From NCBI GenBank assembly GCA_964430275.1, contig CAYSGF010000261.1, forward strand, positions 1 to 45,636: 45,636 nucleotides of DNA, written 5' to 3'. Numbering within the stretch: position 1 is the stretch's first letter; each line of letters starts with the position of its first letter. Of this stretch, positions 1-7,125 are shown piece by piece. The DNA comes from DASTYK01 sp964430275 (GTDB taxonomy: Bacteria > Gemmatimonadota > Gemmatimonadetes > Longimicrobiales > RSA9). The notes below the pieces were generated by a model that did no database searches, was not told the DNA's origin, and worked only from the letters and a program-made list of their open reading frames with translations. Both the position numbers and the translations under genes were made by a program.

Positions 1-386
1 ACCGCGCCGAATCCCTGAATGATCCCCTGCGCCCGCGCGGAGAGCAGCGATTGCTGCCGGAACGGCTCGCGCGCACTCAGGTTCGACAAATGCACTTCCA
101 CATACGGGCGATCCACACCGACGAGCGCATCCAGCAAGGCCACGCTCGTGTGCGTGTAGCCGCCCGCGTTGACCACGAAGCCCGCCACCCGGCCGGCCGC
201 GTCGTGAATGTAGTCGATCAGCGCGCCCTCGGCGTTGGACTGAAACGACTCCACCTCGACGCCGAGCTCCCGGCCGGTCCGCGCGCACTCCGCGTCGATC
301 TCCGCAAGAGTAATGCTGCCATACACTTGCGGCTCCCGTTCCCCGAGGAGATTGAGGTTCGGGCCGTGCACGAGCGCGATCCTCAT
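1..386 (-). CDS. aroQ: 3-dehydroquinate dehydratase, type II (partial, C-terminus beyond window)
   Basis: Type II dehydroquinase of the shikimate pathway, converting 3-dehydroquinate to 3-dehydroshikimate in the cytoplasm. The 128 visible residues begin MRIALVHGPNLNLLGEREP and carry the family hallmarks: Arg17 and Tyr22 (the active-site loop, VYGSITL), NAGGYTHTS at about 73-81, EVHLSN with the catalytic-type His99, and REPFR at about 106-110. The family is usually about 145 residues, so only some 15-20 residues are missing past the window edge. Its ATG overlaps the TGA of the upstream TPR gene by 4 nt (383-386, ATGA), so the two are probably translationally coupled. I am confident of the function. 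Confidence 0.95.
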   Translation of the reverse strand, partial: MRIALVHGPNLNLLGEREPQVYGSITLAEIDAECARTGRELGVEVESFQSNAEGALIDYIHDAAGRVAGFVVNAGGYTHTSVALLDALVGVDRPYVEVHLSNLSAREPFRQQSLLSARAQGIIQGFGA

Positions 387-3058
387 TTCTTCAGACTCTG
401 GAGCCACGACCGGAACATCTCCAGGTCGTCGTCCTCGTCCTCCTCTTCCTGGGCGGGCGGCGCCGGCCGCCCGGACGACGACCTGCTCGTCGGCTTCGAC
501 CGCGTGGGCGCTGCGACGTCCGCGAGCGCGACCGTCGGGTCCCAACCGCCCTCCTCCTGCTCCTCGACCGCCTCCGCCTCGTTCAGGAACAGCATCTCGC
601 CTTCGGCCGCGGGCTCGGCCGCTTCCGTGGCCGGCTCATCGATCAGGAAGGGGGGCGACGTTTCCTCGTCCGCCCGCTCCACCATGTCGGCTTCCGGCGC
701 GGTCGGCTCCGGCGCGGCCGGGTCCGCGTCCCAGGGCATCCGCGCCGGCACGTCCCGGTCCGCCTCGAAGGACGACGCCTCCGGCTGTCGCTCGAAGGGC
801 AACGGCTCGGCAGGCTCCTCGTCCCGTTCGATGTCGAAGCTGAAAGGCAGCGGCTCCGCCGGCGCCTCGTCCTCCTCCTCCTCGATCTCGAAGCTGAAGA
901 GCTGCGGCTCGCCTGGCTCCTCCTCCTCCTCCTCGGTCTCGAAGCTGAAGGGCAGCGACTCCGCAGGCGCCTCACCGGCCTCGTCCTGCTCGGTCTCGAA
1001 GGTGAACGGCTGTGGCTCGGCAGGCTCTTCGTCGGTGACGTCCGTTTCGAACGAGAACGGGGCGGATGGCTCGATCGGCTCGGCCGGTGTGGCGTCCTGC
1101 GGTTCCGCCTCGGTCGTCTCGACGTCCGCGCCCTCGAACACGTAGCGCTCCGTCGTCGGCTCGTCCGCTTCCTCGACGACCTCCGGCTCGATGTCGAACG
1201 TGAACGGCGTGCGCGGCTCCTCGGCCTCGTCCGGCTCGATGTCCCAGACGTGCGGCTCCTGGTCCGCCGTGTCCGCGGGTGTACCGTCGAACGTGAACGG
1301 ACCGGCGTCGGGCGCAGCCTCTACCGGCGACGCAGCGTCCGCAACCGGCGCGGGTTCCTCGATCGGCGCGGCATCCGCGCTCGGGTCAGTCGCCACGGTC
1401 GCGCCGTCAGCGATGCTCGGCCGCCAGGCGAGGAGCTGTCCGAAGTAGACGCCGATGGACGATCCGATCCCTTCCTCCTCGGCGTCGGCATCCTCGTCCC
1501 AGACGTGTGTCGCGGACACGCGCTCGTCCGCATCCCAGGTGTCGGCGCCGCCGCTCACCCAGACTTCACGCGTCTCCTCGACGTCCGTCTGGCGGGAACG
1601 CTGCGCGAGCGCCTCATCTTCCATTGCGCGGGCGCGCTCGCGCAGGTCACTGTCGTTCGGCCGCTCGCGGAGCAGAGCCCGATACACGGCGGCCGCTCGA
1701 TCCGGGAACCCCTGAGCACGGTAGAGTGCCGCAAGCGTCTCGGTCGGAACACCCAGCGCCTCCTCGGCACTGCCTCCGCCCGACAGTACGTGGGCCGACT
1801 CCGGCTCCTCGGCGCCGTCGTACGGCGCGTCTTCGCCGCGCTCGTCCGCATCTTCCTCGATCGCTTCGTATGCTGTCTCCGCGAGCTGCTCGCCCGCGGA
1901 CTCCCCGGCCGGCTCGAGCGCGGGCTCGTCGAACGGCTCCGCTTCGAAGGCCGCACCGCTCGGCGCGGCCTGGTCCTCGCCGGTGTCCGGCCAGGTCGGC
2001 GCGACGTCCGATGCCGCGGGCTCCGGGGCGGCGTCCGCTTCCGGCGCCAGCTCCGCCTCGAGCGCCTCGCTGCGCACGTCCTCGACGTCGCCATCCGGCA
2101 GGCCGCCGGGCCATTCGCCCCAGCCGTGCGGATCCTCGACCCCGTCGTCCGATCCCGCGCCGCCCGACCCCACGGGCTCGGGCTCCGCGGCGCCGGCGAC
2201 GAGTTCCGACTCCGCCAGGCCGGCCCCCGTCACCTCATCGGCCTCCTCCCGGCGCGCCTGCTCCGCCTCACCCGGTTCGGCGGCGGTCGGCTCGTCCTGT
2301 CCGGTGGCATCGCCGAAGTCGGCAAGGGACAGCCCTGCATCTGCCGGCGGCAGCTCCCCGCCGCCGAAATCCACGGTCCCGAGGTCGAATGCGCCGCCAG
2401 CCTCGTGGGCGCCGCTGTCGAAGGACACGCTGTCGAGGGAGAGCGGCTCGTCGAGCGGTGCCGGCTCGGTAGCGAAAGGTTCCGGTTCAACGGGCTGCGC
2501 TGGCACACCACCGAACATGGACGGGTCGATGGACAGCGGCTCGGGTGCCATCGCATCGGAGCTGAGCGGCTCCCAGCTCTCCTCGGCGTGCGATGCCGCC
2601 CATCCCTGTTCCGCGGGCGGCGGTGCCGCAGGCCGAGCGGGCGGATTCAGCCGCGTCTCCAGCTCGGCGACCGTCGCGCGCAGCTCGTCGTCGGAAGGAT
2701 CGTGAGCGAGCAGCTCCCGGTAGTGGACGAGTGCTTCGGCGTCCCGGCCGCCTGCGCGGTCGCTCTCGGCGAGTGAGCGGCGGGCGATCAGGTTCTCGGG
2801 ATCCAGCTCGAGCACCCGCTTGAACGATGCGGCGGCTTCGCTGTCGAGTCCCTGGTCGACGAGGGTGCGCCCGAGCACGACGTGGGCACTGGCGTAGTCG
2901 GGATGGCGCTGCAGCCCGCGGGACAGGATCTCACGCGCGCGGCCGAGCTCGCCGGCGCGCCGGTAGGCCTCGGCGAGGTGCGTGAAGACGCGACCATCCG
3001 GATTGCTGGCGTAGAGCGCCTCGAGTTTCGCGATTTCGTCGCGATGGGACTCGGCCAT
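383..3058 (-). CDS. TPR protein with long acidic F[ST]F[DE] repeat region
   Basis: 891-residue protein of unknown specific role. Residues about 5-140 form tandem tetratricopeptide repeats (LEALYASNPDGRVFTHLAEA, then SAHVVLGRTLVDQGL). Another TPR-like helical pair lies near the middle (ETLAALYRAQGFPDRAAAVY). Between and after these the chain is very acidic and low in complexity. It holds at least seven copies of a short F[ST]F[DE] motif such as PFSFETE and PFTFDIE, spaced 15-40 residues apart. The C-terminus is a compact amphipathic end, EMFRSWLQSLKK. There is no signal peptide, so it is probably a cytoplasmic scaffold. It heads an operon with aroQ and is preceded by a good sigma-70-like promoter. 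The binding partner is unknown. Confidence 0.85.
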   Translation of the reverse strand: MAESHRDEIAKLEALYASNPDGRVFTHLAEAYRRAGELGRAREILSRGLQRHPDYASAHVVLGRTLVDQGLDSEAAASFKRVLELDPENLIARRSLAESDRAGGRDAEALVHYRELLAHDPSDDELRATVAELETRLNPPARPAAPPPAEQGWAASHAEESWEPLSSDAMAPEPLSIDPSMFGGVPAQPVEPEPFATEPAPLDEPLSLDSVSFDSGAHEAGGAFDLGTVDFGGGELPPADAGLSLADFGDATGQDEPTAAEPGEAEQARREEADEVTGAGLAESELVAGAAEPEPVGSGGAGSDDGVEDPHGWGEWPGGLPDGDVEDVRSEALEAELAPEADAAPEPAASDVAPTWPDTGEDQAAPSGAAFEAEPFDEPALEPAGESAGEQLAETAYEAIEEDADERGEDAPYDGAEEPESAHVLSGGGSAEEALGVPTETLAALYRAQGFPDRAAAVYRALLRERPNDSDLRERARAMEDEALAQRSRQTDVEETREVWVSGGADTWDADERVSATHVWDEDADAEEEGIGSSIGVYFGQLLAWRPSIADGATVATDPSADAAPIEEPAPVADAASPVEAAPDAGPFTFDGTPADTADQEPHVWDIEPDEAEEPRTPFTFDIEPEVVEEADEPTTERYVFEGADVETTEAEPQDATPAEPIEPSAPFSFETDVTDEEPAEPQPFTFETEQDEAGEAPAESLPFSFETEEEEEEPGEPQLFSFEIEEEEDEAPAEPLPFSFDIERDEEPAEPLPFERQPEASSFEADRDVPARMPWDADPAAPEPTAPEADMVERADEETSPPFLIDEPATEAAEPAAEGEMLFLNEAEAVEEQEEGGWDPTVALADVAAPTRSKPTSRSSSGRPAPPAQEEEDEDDDLEMFRSWLQSLKK
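780..1300 (-). repeat. Coding minisatellite in the TPR gene (F[ST]F[DE] units)
   Basis: Imperfect tandem repeats of roughly 50-60 bp inside the TPR gene. Each encodes an acidic stretch ending in F[ST]F[DE] (for example PLPFSFDIE, PQLFSFEIE, PLPFSFETE, PQPFTFETE). Unit lengths vary through runs of GAG codons (CTC on the plus strand), which suggests expansion and contraction by slippage. Confidence 0.7.
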
Positions 3059-3112
3059 CCTGGGAATAGGCTCCGGGGCTGAACGACATACGGGAGAACG
3101 GGTGAGTGTACC

Positions 3113-3142
3113 AAATTAGACGGGTGCGCGCGAGGGTGTCAA
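3113..3142 (-). promoter_or_regulatory. Predicted sigma-70-like promoter for the TPR-aroQ operon
   Basis: On the minus strand a perfect TTGACA box (3142-3137) is followed after 18 nt by TAATTT (3118-3113), placing initiation near 3106, about 48 nt before the TPR start codon. It sits in the AT-richer part of the divergent spacer. Prediction from sequence only. Confidence 0.45.
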
Positions 3143-3185
3143 CGAAACACGATGGAACGGGGCGAATCGGCGCGGCCACGCCGGG

Positions 3186-3214
3186 TTGAACCGACGCCGG
3201 CGCGCCTGTACCTT
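3186..3214 (+). promoter_or_regulatory. Weak candidate promoter for the PpiD-like foldase
   Basis: TTGAAC (3186-3191), a 17-nt spacer and TACCTT (3209-3214) on the plus strand, in the spacer between the divergent genes. The -10 match is poor, so this is only a candidate. The gene's ribosome-binding site GGAG (3260-3263) lies 9 nt before the ATG at 3273. Confidence 0.22.
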
Positions 3215-3272
3215 TCTGAGCTTCTTTTCCCTGTAATTTTCCCGGTGTGCGTCGACGGCGGAGCAGCAGTCA

Positions 3273-5117
3273 ATGGTAATGCGACAGATGCGCGAGAACA
3301 CGAAGTGGATCATGCTGATCACAGCATTGGCCTTCGTGGCGCTCATGGTGTTCGAATGGGGCATGGATGCGACGGGTCGCAGCGGCGCGCAGGTGAGCGG
3401 CGGCGAAGTCGGTCGCGTCGAGGGCACGCCGGTGCTGTACTCCGAGTACATGGCCACGTACCAGAACCTGTACAATCAGCAGCAGGCCGCGATGGACGAG
3501 CCGATCACGACCGCCATGAACCGCCAGATCGAGGAAGCGGCATGGCAGCAGGTCGTGATGGAGAAGCTGATTGCACGCGAGCTGGAGCGGCGCGGCATCG
3601 TCGTGACGGACGAGGAGGTGCGGCAGGCGGCGCGCAACATTCCGCCGCAGGAGTTCATGTCGAACCCGATGTTCCTGACGAACGGCCAGTTCGACATCAA
3701 CAAGTACCACCAGTTCCTCGCCTCGCCCTCCGTCGACAACCAGCTGCTGCTGCAGCTCGAGGCGTACTACCGCCAGATGATCCCGCGCAGCAAGCTGTAT
3801 TTCCAGGTGGTCGCCGGCACGCACCTGACCGACGGCGACCTGTGGGAGATGTACCGCGACGCGAACGAGACGGCGACCGTGCGTTTCCTCGCGTTCGATC
3901 CGAGCCTGCTCGTGCCCGATGCGGCCGTGAGCGTGAGTGACGCAGAGATCGAAGCGTACTACCGCGAGCACGAGGAGGATCTGCAGCGTCCCGCGCAGGC
4001 GACGGTGCGCTTCGTCACCATGTCGCGCCTGCCGACCGCAGCCGACTCCGCAGCCGTTCGTGCGCGCGTCGACTCGCTGCGCGCACAGATCGGCGAAGGC
4101 GTCGACTTCGGTGAGCTCGCAGCCGAGTACTCCGCCGACTCCGTGTCGGCCGTCGAGGGCGGGCGGCTGACACTGCGCCGCAACCAGGCCGTCGTGCCGT
4201 TCGACGAGGCGGCGTTCTCGCGGCCGATCGGCGCGGTCGGTGAACCCGTCCTGACCCAGTTCGGCTGGCACATCCTGCGCGTCGAGGAGCGCGGCGGCGA
4301 CAGCGCCGTCGTTCGCCACATCCTGCTCCCGATCGAGCGCTCCCTCGCGTCCGAAGACGCACTGCTCCTGCGTGCCGACTCGATGGACATGCTCTCCGAG
4401 AGCCGCTCGCTCGACGACATCGCACGCACGTTCGGCCTCACCGTGGCCGAGGCGACATTCAACGAGGACTTCCCCTTCATTGCCGCCGTTGGCGAGGTCG
4501 ACGAGGGCGCGGAGTGGGCATTCGACGAGCAGCCCGAGCCCGGCGCGGTCAGTGCCGTGCTCGAGAATCCGACCGCGTACTACATGTTCGAGCTCGCGCA
4601 GCGCACGCCCGCCGGCACGATCCCGCTCGCCGAGGCGCGCAACGCGCTCCGGCAGCGCATCATGACGCAGAAGAAGCTGGAACAGGCCCGACAGATCGCG
4701 AACGGCGCCCTCGAGCAGCTCAACGGCGGCGCCACGCTGGAGCAGGTCGCCGCAGCGAACGACCTGCAGGTGCAGGAGCAGGGCCCCTTCTCACGCGGCG
4801 AGGCCGTGCCCGGTCTCGGTCAGGTGAATGCCGCCGTCGGCGCTGCCTTCGGCCTCGCGCCCGGCGAGCGCAGCGGCATCGTGGAAGCCGACGAGATGCT
4901 GTTCATCCTCGAGTCCGTCGCGCGTACATACGCGAGCGCCGAGGAGTTCGCCGCGCAGAAGGAGATGCAGCGCGCACAGGCGACGACCGCGCTCCAGGAA
5001 CAGCGCTGGAACCTGTTCCTCGCGGCGCTCGAGGAGGACGCCGAGATCATCGACGGCCGCACCGAGTTCGAGAACGCGGCTGCACAGGCGCCGCCGCCGG
5101 GGCCGTTCGGGTTCTAG
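3273..5117 (+). CDS. PpiD/SurA-like membrane-anchored peptidyl-prolyl isomerase
   Basis: 614-residue parvulin-type foldase predicted to sit in the inner membrane with its bulk in the periplasm, assisting envelope protein folding. An N-terminal anchor helix (about 12-28, WIMLITALAFVALMVF) precedes a SurA_N/PpiD-like chaperone region (about 35-230). A parvulin rotamase domain follows at about 240-340, ending FGWHILRVEER. A second, degenerate rotamase-like region (VVRHILLPIE onward) follows, as in PpiD. The ATG at 3273 is chosen because GGAG lies 9 nt upstream; in-frame ATGs at 3279 and 3288 are alternatives. It is a single-gene plus-strand unit closed by the strong terminator at 5247-5276. PpiD versus SurA/PrsA naming is uncertain; the domain assignment is firm. 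Confidence 0.88.
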   Translation: MVMRQMRENTKWIMLITALAFVALMVFEWGMDATGRSGAQVSGGEVGRVEGTPVLYSEYMATYQNLYNQQQAAMDEPITTAMNRQIEEAAWQQVVMEKLIARELERRGIVVTDEEVRQAARNIPPQEFMSNPMFLTNGQFDINKYHQFLASPSVDNQLLLQLEAYYRQMIPRSKLYFQVVAGTHLTDGDLWEMYRDANETATVRFLAFDPSLLVPDAAVSVSDAEIEAYYREHEEDLQRPAQATVRFVTMSRLPTAADSAAVRARVDSLRAQIGEGVDFGELAAEYSADSVSAVEGGRLTLRRNQAVVPFDEAAFSRPIGAVGEPVLTQFGWHILRVEERGGDSAVVRHILLPIERSLASEDALLLRADSMDMLSESRSLDDIARTFGLTVAEATFNEDFPFIAAVGEVDEGAEWAFDEQPEPGAVSAVLENPTAYYMFELAQRTPAGTIPLAEARNALRQRIMTQKKLEQARQIANGALEQLNGGATLEQVAAANDLQVQEQGPFSRGEAVPGLGQVNAAVGAAFGLAPGERSGIVEADEMLFILESVARTYASAEEFAAQKEMQRAQATTALQEQRWNLFLAALEEDAEIIDGRTEFENAAAQAPPPGPFGF

Positions 5118-5120
5118 CGG

Positions 5121-5152
5121 CGGGCGTCTTCGTTCGCGGGCGTCTTCGTTCG
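5121..5152. repeat. Two tandem copies of a 16-bp unit after the foldase gene
   Basis: GGGCGTCTTCGTTCGC occurs twice back to back just after the stop codon at 5117, then runs into the left arm of repeat island 1. Confidence 0.6.
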
Positions 5153-5170
5153 CGGCGGGGCTGCGTGCCG

Positions 5171-5413
5171 GAACTTCGTTTCACGCAGAGGATGCGAAGG
5201 TACACAGAGGCGCAGAGGGCGAGCTGGGTTGGCGGTGTGTAGCGTGCCGGCGTCCTTCGGGGCGCCGGTTTTTTTTGTTGGATTTTCCGGGAAGCGGGAG
5301 GCTCGCGGGGCGCAGCTGGGGGACCGACGCGCGCCGACCCCCGCATGCGCCCGGCAACGCGAGCGGCCTCTGCGCCCTTCGCGTCCTTTGTGTCTCTGTG
5401 TGAAAAGAAGAAA
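5171..5413. repeat. Inverted-repeat island 1 (CACAGAG family)
   Basis: About 240 bp non-coding element bounded by inverted arms. The left arm 5179-5218 begins TTTCACGCAGAGGATGCGAA. The right arm 5367-5406, read on the minus strand, begins TTTCACACAGAGACACAAAG and ends CGAAGGGCGCAGAGG. The inside holds an intrinsic terminator and a T-rich stretch (TTTTGTTGGATTTTCCGGG) like the inner module of the other islands. Together with its flanks it accounts for the gene-free interval 5118-5487. It shares the arm subtype with island 5 (41069-41312). Confidence 0.75.
5247..5276 (+). terminator. Intrinsic terminator after the PpiD-like gene
   Basis: A 9-bp stem (5247-5255 with 5260-5268, one G-T pair) closed by a TTCG tetraloop and followed by eight consecutive T residues (5269-5276). 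It is in the right orientation for the foldase transcript and lies inside repeat island 1. Confidence 0.9.
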
Positions 5414-5487
5414 CCGCAGCAGCCGTGAGTACCGCTCTGCCTGTCGGCCGGACGTGCGCGCGCCCCGGATCCTCGACCGGCCAGCCT

Positions 5488-5760
5488 CTACCCCTGTGGC
5501 GTATCCGTGGTGCGCGGCTCCTCGACCGGCTTGCGCGGCTCGGCGGCGGGGATGGTGCCGCCCGTGGGTGGCTGATGGATCTTGTTGGGCTCGTCGGTGC
5601 GCTCGATCTCGCCCTTGATGTCGCTCATGGAGCGCTTGAACTCGCGGATGCCCTTGCCGAGGCCGCTGCCCAGCTCGGGCAGGCGCTTGGCGCCGAAGAG
5701 CAGGAGCAGGACGATCAGCACGAACACCAGCTCGAACGGGCCCAGGTTGAACGGGTTCAT
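5488..5760 (-). CDS. tatA: Sec-independent translocase protein TatA/TatE family
   Basis: 90-residue TatA-family protein forming the pore-forming part of the twin-arginine translocase in the inner membrane. The N-terminal helix (about 8-22, PFELVFVLIVLLLLFGA) is followed by the hinge and amphipathic helix LFGAKRLPELGSGLGKGIRE, the family signature. A hydrophilic, proline-rich tail follows. It is the last gene of the minus-strand run, 16 nt after the DUF4321-like gene. tatC lies 11 kb away in the same transcriptional direction, and no separate tatB is seen in the window, so this protein may serve both TatA and TatB roles (inference). A Tat-type substrate, the M19 dipeptidase, lies at 39.8-41.0 kb. 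Confidence 0.93.
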   Translation of the reverse strand: MNPFNLGPFELVFVLIVLLLLFGAKRLPELGSGLGKGIREFKRSMSDIKGEIERTDEPNKIHQPPTGGTIPAAEPRKPVEEPRTTDTPQG

Positions 5761-5776
5761 CTTTGTCTCCGATTGG

Positions 5777-6049
5777 TCAGAACCAGGACCGCATCACGAG
5801 TGCAACGAGCAGGATGCCGACCAGGCTCAGGGCATTCACCGTGATCGTCAGCGGACCGAACACCATGGCGATGGCGATGAGGTCGATGCTGAGCGGTCCG
5901 AGCGACGCGGACACGGCGGTGGTCAGGAACTCGCGCGCCGCGCTCTCCGGCATGAACAGAACTGCGATCTTGGTGAACAGGGCCCCGAGAAAGAGTCCGA
6001 CGATGAGGGCCCAGAACATCCGCGGAACCGCTTGCCGGTTCCCTACCAT
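5777..6049 (-). CDS. Small membrane protein, DUF4321-like
   Basis: 90 residues with two or three predicted membrane segments (MFWALIVGLFLGALFTKIAV, then LIAIAMVFGPLTITVNALSL and VGILLVALVMRSWF). The pattern of an N-terminal helix, a G-P-L-hydrophobic middle and an N-A-L-S-L-V-G end resembles DUF4321 proteins, which have no known function. It lies between the polyprenyl synthase (30 nt upstream) and tatA (16 nt downstream), so it is probably co-transcribed with them. The family call rests on pattern recall and is moderate; the reading frame is well supported by context. Confidence 0.7.
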   Translation of the reverse strand: MVGNRQAVPRMFWALIVGLFLGALFTKIAVLFMPESAAREFLTTAVSASLGPLSIDLIAIAMVFGPLTITVNALSLVGILLVALVMRSWF

Positions 6050-6079
6050 GCTACCGTCCGCTCCATAGCAGGTTCCTCG

Positions 6080-7066
6080 TCAGTGGTGTCGTTCGATGAC
6101 GTACGTGATCGCGTCGCGCAGTGCGTCGACGGCGGCGCATGCAGGCAGCGGCGCGAGCGCGGTGGCGGCCCGCTCGCCGAACTCCCGCGCGCGTGTGCGG
6201 GCATACTCGATGCCGCCGTGTGCGGTGACGAGCTCGACGACGCGCTGGATGCCGGCGTCGGTCGGAACGGGGTCGGCAAAGAACGTCTCGACCTCTTGCC
6301 GAGCGCCCGCATCGAAGCGGCCGAGTGCATGGATCAGCGGGAGTGTGACCTTGTGCTCGCGCAGGTCCTGTCCCGCCGGCTTGCCGGTGACGGCCTCATT
6401 CGACGTGTAGTCGAGCAGGTCGTCGGCGATCTGGAAGGCCATGCCGAGTGCGTGGCCGTAGCTGCGCAGCGGCTCGCGCAGTGCCGGCTCGCCCGCGACG
6501 GCGCCCATCTCGCACGCGGCTGCCATGAGCGACGCCGTCTTGCTCTCGATCAGCCGGTCGTAGTCGCTCTCCGTGAAGCGGAGCGCATCGCACGACGCGA
6601 GCTGGCGCAGCTCGCCGACGCTCATCTCGTTCGCGGCGCGCGAAAGCACGCGCAGCAGGTCGACGCGATCGAAGTACGTGAGCTCGGTGATGGAGCGGCT
6701 GTAGAGGTAGTCGCCCATGATGACGGCGGTCTGGTGGTTCCAGAGCGCATTCACCGTCGGCATGCCGCGCCGGAGCACGGAATGGTCCACGGCGTCGTCG
6801 TGCACGAGGGTGGCGAGGTGGGTGAGCTCGACGACGGCGGCGAGGGTGGTCGCCTTGGGGTGTGGCCGGTCGCCGATCTGGTTCGCGAGCAGCAGCAGGG
6901 TCGGCCGGAACAGCTTCCCGCGCGACCACAGCAGGTGGTCATTGACCTCGCCGATCAGCTGATAGTCCGTCAGCACGATCCGGCGCAGCTCGTCGAGCAC
7001 CCCATCCAGGCGAGCCCGGATCGGGTGTTGGATCTGCGACAGCTTCGGCAGGGTCGTGCGCAGCAT
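6080..7066 (-). CDS. Polyprenyl diphosphate synthase (octaprenyl/heptaprenyl type)
   Basis: 328-residue trans-prenyltransferase that condenses isopentenyl diphosphate onto an allylic primer, probably making the side chain of the respiratory quinone. Both aspartate-rich motifs are intact: the first at 90-94 (HDDAVDH) and the second at 215-219 (ADDLLDYTSN). The conserved RGKLFRP segment at about 49-54 and the KTASL and GKPAGQDLREHK motifs are also present. Length is normal for the family. It follows the second TPR gene by 59 nt and precedes the DUF4321-like gene by 30 nt. The exact chain length of the product cannot be read from sequence alone. Confidence 0.93.
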   Translation of the reverse strand: MLRTTLPKLSQIQHPIRARLDGVLDELRRIVLTDYQLIGEVNDHLLWSRGKLFRPTLLLLANQIGDRPHPKATTLAAVVELTHLATLVHDDAVDHSVLRRGMPTVNALWNHQTAVIMGDYLYSRSITELTYFDRVDLLRVLSRAANEMSVGELRQLASCDALRFTESDYDRLIESKTASLMAAACEMGAVAGEPALREPLRSYGHALGMAFQIADDLLDYTSNEAVTGKPAGQDLREHKVTLPLIHALGRFDAGARQEVETFFADPVPTDAGIQRVVELVTAHGGIEYARTRAREFGERAATALAPLPACAAVDALRDAITYVIERHH

Positions 7067-7125
7067 GAGCGCTCACCGGTCGATTCGGGTAAACGCCGGG
7101 AAGCTAGGGACTTGCGCGAAGGATG

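Noticed and set aside
313..3114. Long plus- and minus-strand open frames opposite the TPR gene
   Set aside because: They are Arg/Pro/Ser-rich shadows caused by high GC and lack of stops; none shows a domain, and the minus-strand TPR frame has clear repeats and a promoter.
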